DNA from: Silene noctiflora
Taxonomy: Eukaryota > Streptophyta > Magnoliopsida > Caryophyllales > Caryophyllaceae
Length of the DNA: 22,623 bases
Assembly (NCBI GenBank): GCA_009801015.1
Contig: VHZZ01001731.1
Span: 50,458-73,080 of the forward strand
Direction of reading: 5' to 3'
Part shown: one piece after another, positions 1 to 11,800 of the stretch
Numbering within the stretch: position 1 is the stretch's first letter
Layout: the number at the start of each line of letters is the position of its first letter
Made by a program: the position numbers and the translations under genes
Notes under the pieces: generated by a model
What the model was told of the DNA's origin: nothing
What the model saw: the letters and a program-made list of their open reading frames with translations, nothing else
Database searches by the model: none

Positions 1-50
1 TTGACTCCCTATATTCATTGTGTTCATTAGTTTTAGGTTCCAAAATCGTC

Positions 51-62
51 GCTCTGATACCA
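51..62 (-). other. Primer-binding site for initiator tRNA-Met
   Basis: On the minus strand this reads TGGTATCAGAGC, the complement of the 3' end of plant initiator tRNA-Met. It is used by many plant LTR retrotransposons to prime reverse transcription. It lies three bases inside the LTR end at 66, which fixes the element's orientation and shows that the body extends leftwards out of the window. Confidence 0.8.
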
Positions 63-65
63 CTT

Positions 66-1392
66 TGTAGCACCCCCACACTTCAAGGTGCCTTACCAAG
101 GCCACCTTGTGTATGAAGGTGCTACCATCTCGGTTTTCCGAGGCAGTGCATATCATTAGACAATAACGAAACATATTTAAATAGTAGTTTAAACTGATAT
201 ATCATTACCATTACAATTGTCCGATCAAAATACCAAAATCCAAAAGACAACTCAAACTCAAGTCTACACTAGCTACTAAACTCAGACACAGCGGAAGCCT
301 CTAGCTCGTGAGGATAACCCAGCCATCCCATGCGCATATAAGCTATACCTGCTCAACAACTGCTCACCATCCCCGAATGAATCATCACAGATTATAAACA
401 TAACATCGGGGTCAGTTATTGATAACAGAAAACAATCAAAGGCAACAACACATCCACACCACACACCAACTCCTCCATAACTCCACATCACTGACTACAC
501 ACCCAAGGTGTGTAGCCCTGCCAGTGGGGGACCGTATCCGTTCCCACCTAAGCCCCTCTCATCTTATCCGAGCGATAAACCCTGTTCATTAATGTGCACA
601 TTCCCTCCCGTGGCGGGTTCCACAGGAGGGCGAATCAAGGGCGTGAAGCCACTCCCGAAAGTGACTCCACTCAGCCGAGGACGCACCTCGCAACACACCC
701 AACACCACACCACCACCAATCAAGGCATACAATCAACACAGTATACACAACATAATAATAATACAAAAATGCCAAACACAAATCAGCAACCGAGTAGGGG
801 AAACCCTACCTGACTAGCAATCACCACAAGCAACAGCTCATAAGCGCTCTTCTACGAATTCAGTTCCTATACCATTACACAATATACACAATTACAAATC
901 ACCATAAAAAACCCCAAAACACCCCACAATACCCAATTAGGGTTTAACTAATGTTAACCAAACGGTACAAAAATAATATGCAAAGCTTACCCATGAGACA
1001 AGGAACACAATGACGTAAAAGACACCGGAAACCGGCGACTCGAACTCCTGGATTTGCAAATAACGCGAGGAAGGAAAGACAACGATCTCCCTTTTTGCTT
1101 TTGAAAGATTTTGTGAAAAATATGAATTGTGATTAATGGAGAAACCGTCGGTCGTAATCATAAACTAATCTCGAGTTATTAACAAAACCCGACTAAGCAA
1201 ACCCGTAAAAACAGACTTACTCGATCGAGTAAGTGAGCTACTCGATCGAGTGACCCTTACTCGATCGAGTTCGTTGCGTACTCGATCGAGTACCCGATNG
1301 GCAGACTCTGATTCTAAATCACATAAACTTACTAGACAGAGTAAGTCCTACTCGGTCGAGTAACTAAAGGTACAGAAAACCGTAGTATTACA
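66..1392 (-). mobile_element. Complete LTR of an LTR retrotransposon; internal region off the left edge
   Basis: Read on the minus strand, the LTR begins TGTAATACTACGG at 1392 and ends GGTGCTACA at 66, so it has the usual TG...CA ends with a matching TGTA/TACA. Three bases after its end comes a tRNA-iMet-type primer-binding site (51-62). This makes it the 5' LTR of a minus-strand element. At 1,327 bp it is long and non-coding; the open frames inside it (282-491 minus, 508-813 plus) match no family I know. A GC-richer block lies at about 505-700, and a palindrome cluster sits near the LTR start (1219-1361). Ty3/Gypsy is my guess from LTR length and primer site, but no protein domain is visible to prove it. 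The target duplication cannot be checked because the other LTR is outside the window. Base 1299 is an N. Confidence 0.75.
1219..1361. repeat. Cluster of 12-bp palindromes in the LTR U3 region
   Basis: Four perfect copies of the self-complementary ACTCGATCGAGT lie at 1219-1230, 1240-1251, 1259-1270 and 1280-1291. Start-to-start spacing is 21, 19 and 21 bp. A fifth, one-base variant (ACTCGGTCGAGT) is at 1350-1361. In the element's own direction the cluster sits about 30-175 bp from the LTR start, which is where U3 promoter or enhancer sequence would be. Binding-site function is inference. Confidence 0.8.
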
Positions 1393-2599
1393 GTTACATA
1401 TATTAAAAATAAACTAGAACTTGAAATAAATATTATACAATACAAATTTGAATTTAAAATATTACAGATACTTTTTAAATTGAAATATTTTATACAATAT
1501 AATGATAATGTATAACTTAATAAATATCATACAAAGTAATTTATAGCTTAATCAATATCATTAGTCATTTGGCCTTCTTGGACGTTTTCCCTGTGACGAT
1601 CCCATAGAAGTGTGCCAGTTGGCAATGTTTTTTTCACACAACGTCTCGAGATGTACGACACTATGATGTCTGGACGTCATTCAAGCGGGATCAAGTGGTG
1701 GCGGCATAGGTACATTCTAGGGCTACCCTCTCAAATGCAACCACATCCAATGCTGATGGTACTGCAAAATCTACAGAACACCATACAGTTTTCAGTCTTT
1801 AAATGAGGTCCTCAGTGGCAAGATAGTACGACAACTCCCGGTCCAAACTTTCTCTCCCTTTTCATCTCGTACATGACCGATAACACAGGTCCAGTTGAAG
1901 GTTGTTGCAACACATGAGCAAATGGTTACCACACATCAAATAGTCCTCCCCAAAACTAATGTCCTGGGAGAACTCGGCTCGTCTTACACTGTCCTAAAAC
2001 CCTTTCAAAATCGGTCGCCGATAACGGGTGATCTCTGAACAACTGCTTATAGAGATCGTGGCTCCTCATTTCTCGGACACACAATTCCCGCATATGAAGG
2101 TACGAGATACAACACGTAATCCACAATGCCCATCGTCTCCAATATCTACCCACTAGTTAAAGCGGCCTCGAAAGCTCCTTCGAAACACCGTACCATTTAG
2201 TCTATGATGAAATAAGGCCAATGCTGGTCTAGTTCCCTTCCAACGAAGCACATGCCGTTCCCTGAGGAAAGTCCTAAGTTCTTTGTTGTGCAGTTGTTGA
2301 GTCATCGATGCTTGTTGTCCCGAACTTCCTTTGACTATGCTTGAAACCCGACTTGCTTCAAGTTGTAGAGCTTTTGGGTTGGCCTTTCGGGTGTTCATTA
2401 ATAAGGGGTGGCAAAACATCCCCGTTCTACAAATGCCCTTCGATAGGCCGGGTCATTTTCGGATTCCGTATATCAATCAAATTTGTTAATTTTTTTTTAA
2501 AGTGAGTGGGTTTTAAGAGAGTTTGTGAGAAAAGGGAGAGAATTCAATGTATAAGGGCAATCTGATCATTCGGAATAAAAATGCCGTCGATAGTTAAAA
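1393..2599. other. Intergenic stretch between the LTR and NUP133
   Basis: Bases 1393-1560 are very AT-rich with no recognisable content. Bases about 1565-2460 have more balanced composition and hold the minus-strand coding-like remnant listed separately. Bases 2461-2599 return to AT-rich sequence with T and A runs leading into the NUP133 promoter. I see no tRNA, rRNA or intact gene here. Confidence 0.5.
1565..2460 (-). pseudogene. Possible decayed coding sequence, family not recognised
   Basis: The minus strand is less AT-rich than its surroundings and holds two adjoining open stretches (2419-2153 and 2153-1956). Coding-like translation then continues across several frames to a possible final stop near 1565, after residues GKRPRRPND. 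Many stops and frame changes mean it cannot be expressed as one protein. Short pieces such as FHHRLNGTVFRRSF and HDLYKQLFRDHPLS vaguely recall plant PIF/Harbinger transposases, but the following expected blocks are missing, so I do not make that assignment. It may be a dead transposon or a random GC-richer island. Confidence 0.25.
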
Positions 2600-2849
2600 A
2601 AACGTTGTGAATAGTTTAAAAAACATTTTTGACGCCGTATTTCTTCTCCGTTTGTCCTTTGTTTGTAGAGTGTACACAGCAGTTCTGTTTTCCTTCCTCC
2701 CCTTTCAGTCTTTCAGTAGTCCCTTCCCCTCACTCCCTCCTCAAATCTCCTAAAACCCTCTCTACTTCACCTCCCCTTTGGCCATATAACCACCTTCTCC
2801 ACTCCATTTTTCTTGTCAATTCCACTACTCTCCGTAAAACTCCATTAAT
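2600..2849 (+). promoter_or_regulatory. Probable NUP133 promoter and pyrimidine-rich 5'UTR
   Basis: About 150 bp before the start codon are rich in C and T, as is common in plant 5' leaders. A TATA-like ATATAA lies at 2784-2789, which would place transcription start about 30 bp downstream and leave a leader of only a few dozen bases. Alternatively the CT-rich stretch from about 2690 is all transcribed. No transcript evidence is available, so the start site is a guess. Confidence 0.35.
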
Positions 2850-5800
2850 ATGTTCTCACCAGCAACAAGGAAGAAGAATTCCAGCCGTCCTAAGACCGGA
2901 ACTCCTGCTCACCATACCACGCCTTCTTTTGATTCGTCACCGTTTACTCCTCCCGTTGATAATCGCCGATTTCTCGACGATGCCGCCGCCGTTTCTCACC
3001 GTCCTAAGACCGGCACTCCTGCTCCTTGGGCTTCTCGTTTATCTCTCCGTGCTAGGTCTCGTTTTTTCTCCAATTTCTAGCTGCTCTAGTTATTCTTGTT
3101 GCTTACGATGTTGATTGTTGCGGTTTCCGCTGTATTAGGATGTTTCTTGAAACGCTAGTTTTTAGGTTAGTAGCTCTCATTGTCGAACTAGTAATGATTA
3201 ACGATTTAATTTATCTGCGTTCTAGTTTACCTTTCTTCTCGTTGATTGCTTGATTTTAGGTTTTTCATTGTCGAAAATGTGACAGTTTAAGTAGCAAATG
3301 TTGTAGGGTTTGGGGTCTCATAATTGAATGTATCGGCATTTCTAGTGTATTAAGATGCTTTTTGAAACACTAGTTCTTATTTAGTAGCTCTCATCCTCGA
3401 ACTAGCGCCAGTTCATCATTTGATTTATCTGCGTTCTAATTTACCTTTTTTGTCGTCGATTGCTTGATTTTAGGTTTTTCATCGTCGAAAATGTGACAGT
3501 TTAAGTAGCAAATGTTGTAGGGTTTGGGGTCTCATAATTGAATGTATCGGCATTTCTAGTGTATTAAGATGCTTTTTGAAACACTAGTTCTTATTTAGTA
3601 GCTCTCATCCTCGAACTAGCGCCAGTTCATCATTTGATTTATCTGCGTTCTAATTTACCTTTTTTGTCGTCGATTGCTTGATTTTAGGTTTTTCATTGTC
3701 CAAAATGTGTCTGTTAAAGTGTTAAGTAGCGAATGTTGTAGGTTTTGAGGTTTTGTGCTCTCATGATTGAATGTATCCGTGTTTCCAGTGAATTAGGATG
3801 CTACTTGAAAGTTGAAACACTAGTTCTTAGGTTAGAACTTAGAAGGTCTCATAGTGTAAGTTGCGTTAATTCATGATTTAATTTATCTGCTTTCTTATAT
3901 ACCTTATTATCGAGGATTGCTTGATTTTAGGTTATTTACTGTCGAAAATGTGCCAGTTTAAGTAGCGAATGTTGTAGGTTTTGCGGTCTCATGATTGAAT
4001 GTATCGGCGTTTCTAGTGTATTAGGATGCTACTTGAAATACTAGCTCTTAGGTTAGAAAGTCTCATAGTCTAAGTTGCGTTAATTCATGATCGAATTATC
4101 TGCGTTCTTATATTCCTTGTTCTTTCTGATTACTTCGTATTAGGTTTTTTATTGTCGAAAATGTGGCAGTTTAAGTAGGGAATGTTCTAGATTTTGTTGT
4201 CTCATGATTGAATGTATCAGCATTTCCAGTGTATTAGGATGCTACTTGAAACACTATTTCTTGCTGATTGCTTGATTTTTAGGGTTTTTATTGTCGAGAA
4301 TGTGGCAGTTTAAGTGGTGAATGTTGTAGGTTTTGTGCTATCATGATTGAATGTATCCGCTTTTCCAGTGTATTAGGATGCTACTTGAAACACTAGCTCT
4401 TAAGGTTAGATGGTCTCATAGTCCAAATTGCTTTAGTTCATGATTTAATTTATCTGCGTTCTTATATTCCTTGTTCTTTCTGATTACTTCGTATTAGGTT
4501 TTTTATTGTCGAAAATGTGGCTGTTTAAGTAGCGATGTTGTAGGTTTTTGATGTTGCTTTTGGATGTTAATTGATGTGGTCTAATGATTGAATGTATTTG
4601 CGTTCCAATGATCTTCTATCTAGAGGATGTTAGTTGATACTCTAGTTCTCAAGTATTCCATCAGTGTTGTTGCTGAAGTATTTGTCATTTGTGCCTATAT
4701 CATGTTTTTTTTCATATATTATGATTTACGCGCTCTTTTATTGATGATTGCTCGACTTAGGTTATCTCATTCTCGAAAACTGTGGCGTTTTAAGTTGCAA
4801 ATATTCATATATGTTGATGTTGTGGTCTCATGATTGGATGTACACAGTTTCTTGTATGAGACAGTAGCATGAGATGGACCTATATAATAGTTTGGTTGTT
4901 AGTTTTTCTTTTTTTATCTGGGTTGGTGGGGAAATGAGAGTTTTTCAAGCAAACGAGGTGGTGTCACATAAATTACAACAAGGCAGCCTCACAAGAGACT
5001 TACTAAGAATGTATTGAGTGCTCTTTTTCCATGTGATGTTAGTTCAAACACTAGTTTCTAGGTGAGATGGCGTCATTCTACCTGCACTGTTGTCAAAGCA
5101 TTATTCATTTGCTTTTGTAACATGTTTGTTTGCTTTAATGACCAAAACAGTTAAGTTTAGTGGTTGGTAGCTGGTTTGGACTCCGCAACAACGATATTTG
5201 TTAACATATAATAGTGTTTGTGTAGCTTGAAGTTGAGCAATGCCAATCATTTCAAGTTGTATATTCAAATAGTCTTCTTTACATTGTACTTGGACTTCAT
5301 GTATCTAATATACACTAAGAGTTAAGAGTAGATTATTTGTTAAGAGACAGACTGTGTATGGTTCGGAGTTCCCTAATTTATTTAGAATGCTGTATTGAAG
5401 CAGACATGGTGTTTGGACTTTGCAACATTGATAATCTAATTGTGAACATATAATAGTGTTTGTGTAGCTTGAAGTTGAGCAATGTCAATCATATCAAGTT
5501 GTATATTCAAATAGTCTACCTTACATTGTAATCGGATATCATCTGATCTAATATACACTAAGAGTGAAGGGCAGTTTCTTTATTAAGACAGACCGTGTGG
5601 TTCGGAGTTCCCTAATTTATTTAGAATGCTGTAGTGATGCAGAGATGGTGTTTTCATGTGGGTTTGGGATTTGATGCAGATTTTATTTGTTAGGAAATAT
5701 TGTTTTGTGTGCTCAAATTTGTTTCTGCTGCATTGTAGATCTTCACAGATCGTTAAGGTGTCTTACTAGTTACTAATTTAATAATACCATGAAGTAGGAT

Positions 5801-8800
5801 TTCATCAATCTATCATATATTCAGACTCTCAGAGTTAAGGGTAGGAACCTTTTAATTAGAGATGGACTATTATGGTTTGGAGTTCGCAAAGTCTTAGGAT
5901 GTGTTATTGACTCACATTTTATATTTTAATGCGAGATTGAGATTTGATGTAGGTCTTAGTCCTTCAGATTTACAGCTTTGCGTGATTCAAATTTGTTGCG
6001 TTTGGGTTGTAGATGTTTGGATTTTTGTTGAGGTGTCGTACTAGTTACTAGTATAAGCTTCAATGTGCAGTGGACCGTAAGAAAAAATTATCAAATCAAT
6101 TATTAGAGTTAGGAGGAATCATGATTAGCATTTCTCGAAATTTTATTTTAGATTCAAAATCGACTAAAAGAAGTTGTGCATGTAAGAGTCTGTAAATCTT
6201 GTTGAAAATAGGGACATTTTTTAAAATGTTTAAAGCTTTAGCGCTTAAGAAGTGTGGAGTCCTTTCTGAGTGCTATTTTTCGCAGAAGAATTCTTAATTC
6301 ACCTACAAAAATCAAGTTTCTATCATATTGAGTTTATGACATTGTTAAATGTGATTATTTCCATTTGCATTTGGACTGAGGCTGAGATTCTTTATCTTCC
6401 AGAATCCCTACATCTAAGGAAAATGAAAAGGTAGATGATAGAAATCCTGTGTATGTCGGAGACTTTCCGCAAGTTGTTTATGATGAGCAGACAAACTTTC
6501 TGCATAATTCCGTCCCAGGTTAGTAATTTGGGTTTGGCCTATTGTTCATTAACATTTTATCTATAGAGGTCAATACGTTCCTGAATTAGGCCTTTGTGGC
6601 AGGTGAAGCATGCATTGCTGGTGGAATGGACAAGGAAACTTTTTTATCCTGGATGATTTGTGGAAACAAACTTTTCATGTGGAGTTACTTATCACCTGCT
6701 GCTTCAAAGAAATGTATAGCTCTTGATATTCCAATAGAAGTATCCGAACTCAGTGGTAGAGCTACTTACCCTGGCGATACTTGGTTGCTTTCGTGTATCA
6801 ATTGGAATAACAACCGCCCAGACAGCAGTATAACGTCAGCCGGAGTTGTTTTATGCAATCAGAAAAATCGAGGTATCGTGTTCTGGCCTAACGTCTATGA
6901 TGACTCGACACCCCTTAGCAGCCTTGCATCTCCGGAGGAGCGGGAGATTATCTCTTCTCCTGGGAATGATAGGAGCCCCCCAAGTAGATTGCATTCAAAC
7001 AATAAGCGCGGAAGTATTCTAGTTGAATCGGGTTCATTTAACTCCTTAATTGCTTCTGCCGTCCCTTCCAGCTACCATACTTGTGTTGCCCTTGCTACTA
7101 GTTCAAGTGGTGAACTCTGGCAATTCTCTTGCAGTTCCTCTGGGATTCGCCGTCAGCGTGCTTATGATAAGTTTCTAGGCTCGACAGCTAACAATGAATG
7201 TGGCCAGGCTTCAGTGAGTAAAGGGTATCCTAGATCTCTTATCTGGCGTTTTCCGTCTCTCTTGACTGGAGAAAATAATAGGCAGTTTCTTTTACTGACT
7301 GATATTGAGATACAGTGTTTCAGCATTCAACTCTCATCTAATATGAATGTCTCAAAAGTCTGGTCGCAGGAAATCATTGGGACTGATAATGATCTTGGTA
7401 TTAAGAAGGATTTAGCTGGTCAAAAGAGGATCTGGCCTTTGGATGTTCAGGTGGATGAACGTGGTAAAGAAATTACCATTCTGGTTGCAATATTTTGCAA
7501 GGACAGAGTAAGCAGTTCGAGCTATACACAGTACTCTCTTTTGACAATGCAGTATAAAGCTGGTGTAGATGAAACATCAGCAAACTTGAAACATGGAAGG
7601 GTGTTAGAAAAGAAGGCACCAGTACAAGTTATAATACCGAAAGCAAGGATCGAAGAAGAGGAGTTCTTATTCTCAATGAGATTGAGAGTTGGGGGCAAAC
7701 CTTCAGGCTCTGCTGTCATACTCTCTGGAGATGGGACAGCCACTGTCTCCTATTTCTGGAGAAACACAACTAGGCTTTATCAATTTGATCTACCTTATGA
7801 TGCTGGAAAAGTTCTTGATGCTTCGGTTTTCCCCTCTTCAGATGATGGGGAGGGTGCATGGGTTGTAATGACTGAGAAAGCTGGAATTTGGGCTATACGA
7901 GAGGAGTCTGTTTTATTTGGTGGTGTGGAGCCACCAGAGAGAAGCTTGTCGCGCAAGGGGAGCTCAAATGAAAGGTCTACTGAGCAAGAGAAGAAAACCT
8001 TTTTCGCCGTAGGCAATATTTCTCCAGTGAAGGCCAGTGTTGAATCACCAAATGTCGCTGGAAAGCAAAGGGCTGGTTTCACTGGTGTTGTGAGCAGATC
8101 TGCTCAAGATGAAGAAACTGAGGCTTTGCTTAATCGTCTGTTTCATCATTTTCTGTTGTCTGGCAGTGTTGATGGTTCTCTTGAAAAGCTGAAAAATGCT
8201 GGAGCATTTGAAAGGGATGGAGAAACTAGTTCATTTGCTCGGGCAAGCAAAGCTATTGTTGACACCCTTGCTAAGCACTGGACAACAACCAGAGGAGCTG
8301 AGATAGTTGCCTTGGCAGCAGTATCCAATCAACTAACTGAGAAGCTGCAGAAGCATGAAAAATTTCTCCAGTTTCTAGCTTTATCAAAGTGCCATGAGGA
8401 ACTATGTATCAAACAAAGTAAGTTGTTGTGCAAATAAAAGATGTGTATAAAGTTATCCTACCAAGGTCATAGGACAGTTATTGCTTTGCTTTTATTGCAT
8501 AACACAACTTAAAAAACCAATACTTGATAAGTTGATTAAATGAAATTTCCTGTTTTTCTCTTCCTTACCCCCACCATTTGATTCCTCAAGAATATGGGGA
8601 TATCGTAAACTTTTTTTTTCTAGTCGAGTTTTTCACCTTCTTGCTTTTTTGTCTAGTGTCTTCCATGCCTTGCATGATGTAATGGAGGGGTTATTTATGG
8701 TTGTGGGGAGAGATCGATCTAAAGGTCTATTTACAATTTTTGCAGCTAACATAATTTTAGTGTTTTTTGAAGCTTTGTATATCTCAGTATTTAATCTTTG

Positions 8801-11800
8801 TCATATACTCACAATTGACAACAGAAAATGGTTCTTTAATGTAAAAAACAGTCACCAATTGTCCTGATAAATGTCAAAAGTCTACTATCTGTTCACCGAG
8901 TCTTCAGAAGTTCATTGGTAATGTATAGAGTAACTTCATATCATGTAATGTTTTCCCTTGTCGTTGATACATAAGATAATCCTTGTAAATCAAATTATAC
9001 AGAGGTTTCAAAGATTTTCGGATATAATGCAATTGTATACCATAAGATAGCAGATAATATCAAAAATCTGATTGAATAATGTTGCTTCTTGTGCGGCTAT
9101 CTCTGCTTTTCTGTGCAAACTGCAAAACAATATTGGGCCTTTTTCTTTATTTATTGTTTGTTTGGTTGCTATGCCATAATTCGCTTACTCCACATAGCTA
9201 TATATATCAATCTGGTGTGGCATGTATTTTGTCAGGACATGCTCTGCAAATCATTCTGGAGCATGGCGAAAAGCTCACTGGCATGATTCAGCTTAGAGAA
9301 CTGCAGAACATGATCAGTCATAACAATTCATTTGGAGCTGGTTCGCAACATTTGGGTATGGAAAGGGAAGCATCAGGTTCTTTATGGGATTTAATTCAGT
9401 TAGTTGGTGAGAGAGCTCGCAGAAATACTGTCCTCCTTATGGATAGGGACAACTCTGAAGTGTTTTACAGTAAAATTTCTGACATTGAAGAAGTGTTCTA
9501 TTGCTTAGACAAGCAGGCACATTGCATTATTAATGTAGGGCAACCGCTTAAGATTCAAGTCCAGAGAGCTTGTGAACTGTCAAAAGCATGTGTCACAATA
9601 ATCCGCAGTTCTATGCAGTACAAAAATGAGCATCACATCTGGTATCCACCCCCGGATGGCTTGGTGCCTTGGTATAGTCAGTCTGTTGTGCGTGATGGCT
9701 TGTGGAGTGTTGCTGCTTTCATGATTCAAACGTTAAATGAGTCATCTCCAATTGACATATCTTCTAAATCAGATATATGCTCCAATCTAGAGGTGCTAGC
9801 TGATGTTGTACTAGAGTCATATGTTGGTTCAATCACAGCAAAAGTTGAGCGTGAGGAAGACCACAAAGGTCTCTCAGATGACTACAGGAAAAAGAGGGAC
9901 ATACTTCTTGATTCCCTCTATCAACAAATCAAGGTCTTTGTCAATGCTAGGTATCAGGTTAGTCCTTTATTTTTATGTGCGTAGCAAACAAGCCAAAAGA
10001 ACAACTTGACATCTTTACCTATTTGAATCTGTAAGATGTGTATTTTTTTTAATTCTGAAGTGTCGGCTATTGAGATTTCGGATAGGAAAGGGATCTTACA
10101 AACAACCTGCCAACTTGACCATGATTTGGGAATTGTCAATTGTGTGCAAGTGTCAACATTTCTAATGCCCATAATTTATACTCCCATGATCCACGTGGAG
10201 GACCTTGTAATGTTAAGAGTTCAATTTCAAGGCGTGTAACCTATGATACTTTGACTGGTGTACGAGTTTCAGACACAGGTATATGTCCAAGTGTCGGATT
10301 TGGCATGACAAATTTGGAGACATGGGGATCTTGTCCTAAAATAAGGATATGGGTGCGGGGACACGTCTTCAAAGCAAAAATGCACTTTTAAGTTCAAATT
10401 ATTCCAATTTTTTTGAGTATATGGAAAGAAGTCGGAGAAATAAGACTTAAAATCAGTAAATATAATACTCAATGTCTTGTAACTTCTCTTCCTGTACTTT
10501 TGTGGAGCAAGCCTCACTAGTTCAGTTCTCCTAGGAGAAGTGTCCGGTATGGGATCCATACCATCCATGTCTTGTCAACACGAGTACAGTCCGAAAAGTA
10601 AAGAGTCAAAGTAACATAGCTCGCAACCGGACATGATAATTACAAGAAGGATATAAAATGAATGTCGTTAAAAAGCTGAACCTTTTGGGGGTAAATGAGC
10701 TTGTTGATGATTTGGAATAATTACAAGCTCCGTTGAAGTTAGTTCTAGAACCATAGAACCAGCTTCTCTCAGCCCTAGCCCATATGAGCCTTTTTTACTT
10801 CAATTTACTGATGGCGTTTCATGTTCTTAAAATAAAGCCTGTTCAACTATTGAGTGTTAACCTATACGTATTGTTTTTATTTTGGAGGCTTATAGGTTGT
10901 CTGAAAATTAGTTCTATAAACCTTGATCTGATGTTTGTGGCCCTTTTTTTTAGCCAATTTGAGTTGAATGTTATGAGTAGACGAGATTGATTACAGTGCT
11001 AGGCCTCTTGGGTGAAGGAATCTGATGGTCAATGACTTTTTTTTGGTATGTTTTGACCCCGCAGGATTCAGTCGATGAGAATGGAGAACTCCGTGAAGTA
11101 ATTCTTCGAGAATTGTCTTCCAATTTATTGTCTGTTGCGAGGCGGCATGAGGCTTACCAAACTCTATGGAACATTTGCTGTGATCTCAATGATTCTATTC
11201 TTCTTAAAGAGCTTATGGTAAGAACACCTCTTACGAAATGTCTAAATCATTAGCATCTGAAATTGATCAATCAGACACAGAAATTGATCTCAATCTGAAA
11301 TTGGCTCTATTCTTTTGCAGCATGAAAGCATGGGGCCTAGAGGAGGGTATAGTTATTATGTGTTTGAACAATTGCATAAGAAGAAACAATTTTCAAAGCT
11401 ATTGAGGCTAGGAGAAGAGTTTCCACAAGGGCTATTGACGTTCTTGAAGGATCACCAGGATTTGATGTGGCTTCATGAAATCTATCTTCTTCAACATTCT
11501 GATGCTTCAAGAACTCTTCATGGTTTAGCACTCTCTGAGGATGGGCATTTCGTTTCAGCTGTTGATGAGGAAACAGAATCAACCTCTGGAAAATCAGAAC
11601 TGACATTGTCAGACAGGAAGCGTTTCTTGCAACTCTCGAAGATAGCTGCAGCTGCAGGTTTGCTTATGTATATTTCATTGTACAATTCTCAAACCTGTTT
11701 TTTTGTGCATCTACGACTAATTTTGTTACCTTGACTGATGTCTTGGTTCCGGTAACAATTATGAATTTTACGGTACCAGAATGTCACATAGATAACATTT

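Noticed and set aside
508..813. 101-codon plus-strand open frame in the LTR
   Set aside because: Low-complexity Thr/Gln/Asn-rich product in non-coding LTR sequence, no homology recognised.
1219..1291. CRISPR-like regular spacing of palindromes
   Set aside because: The repeats are 12 bp in a plant LTR with 7-9 bp spacers, so this is not a CRISPR array.
1956..2419. PIF/Harbinger-like transposase
   Set aside because: Only short pieces look similar, and the blocks expected next are absent in all minus-strand frames.
2629..3114. 161-codon plus-strand open frame
   Set aside because: It runs through the NUP133 leader, exon 1 in the wrong frame, and the intron start. The 2850 frame gives the recognisable N-terminus and splices in phase to exon 2.
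7522..8328. Three minus-strand open frames opposite NUP133 exon 3
   Set aside because: They are antisense shadows of a long exon with no family resemblance.
9079..9235. N-terminal extension of the open frame ending at 9984
   Set aside because: This part is intron 3 read through by chance. The acceptor at 9234-9235 and the protein join KQ-R-HALQII show that exon 4 starts at 9236.
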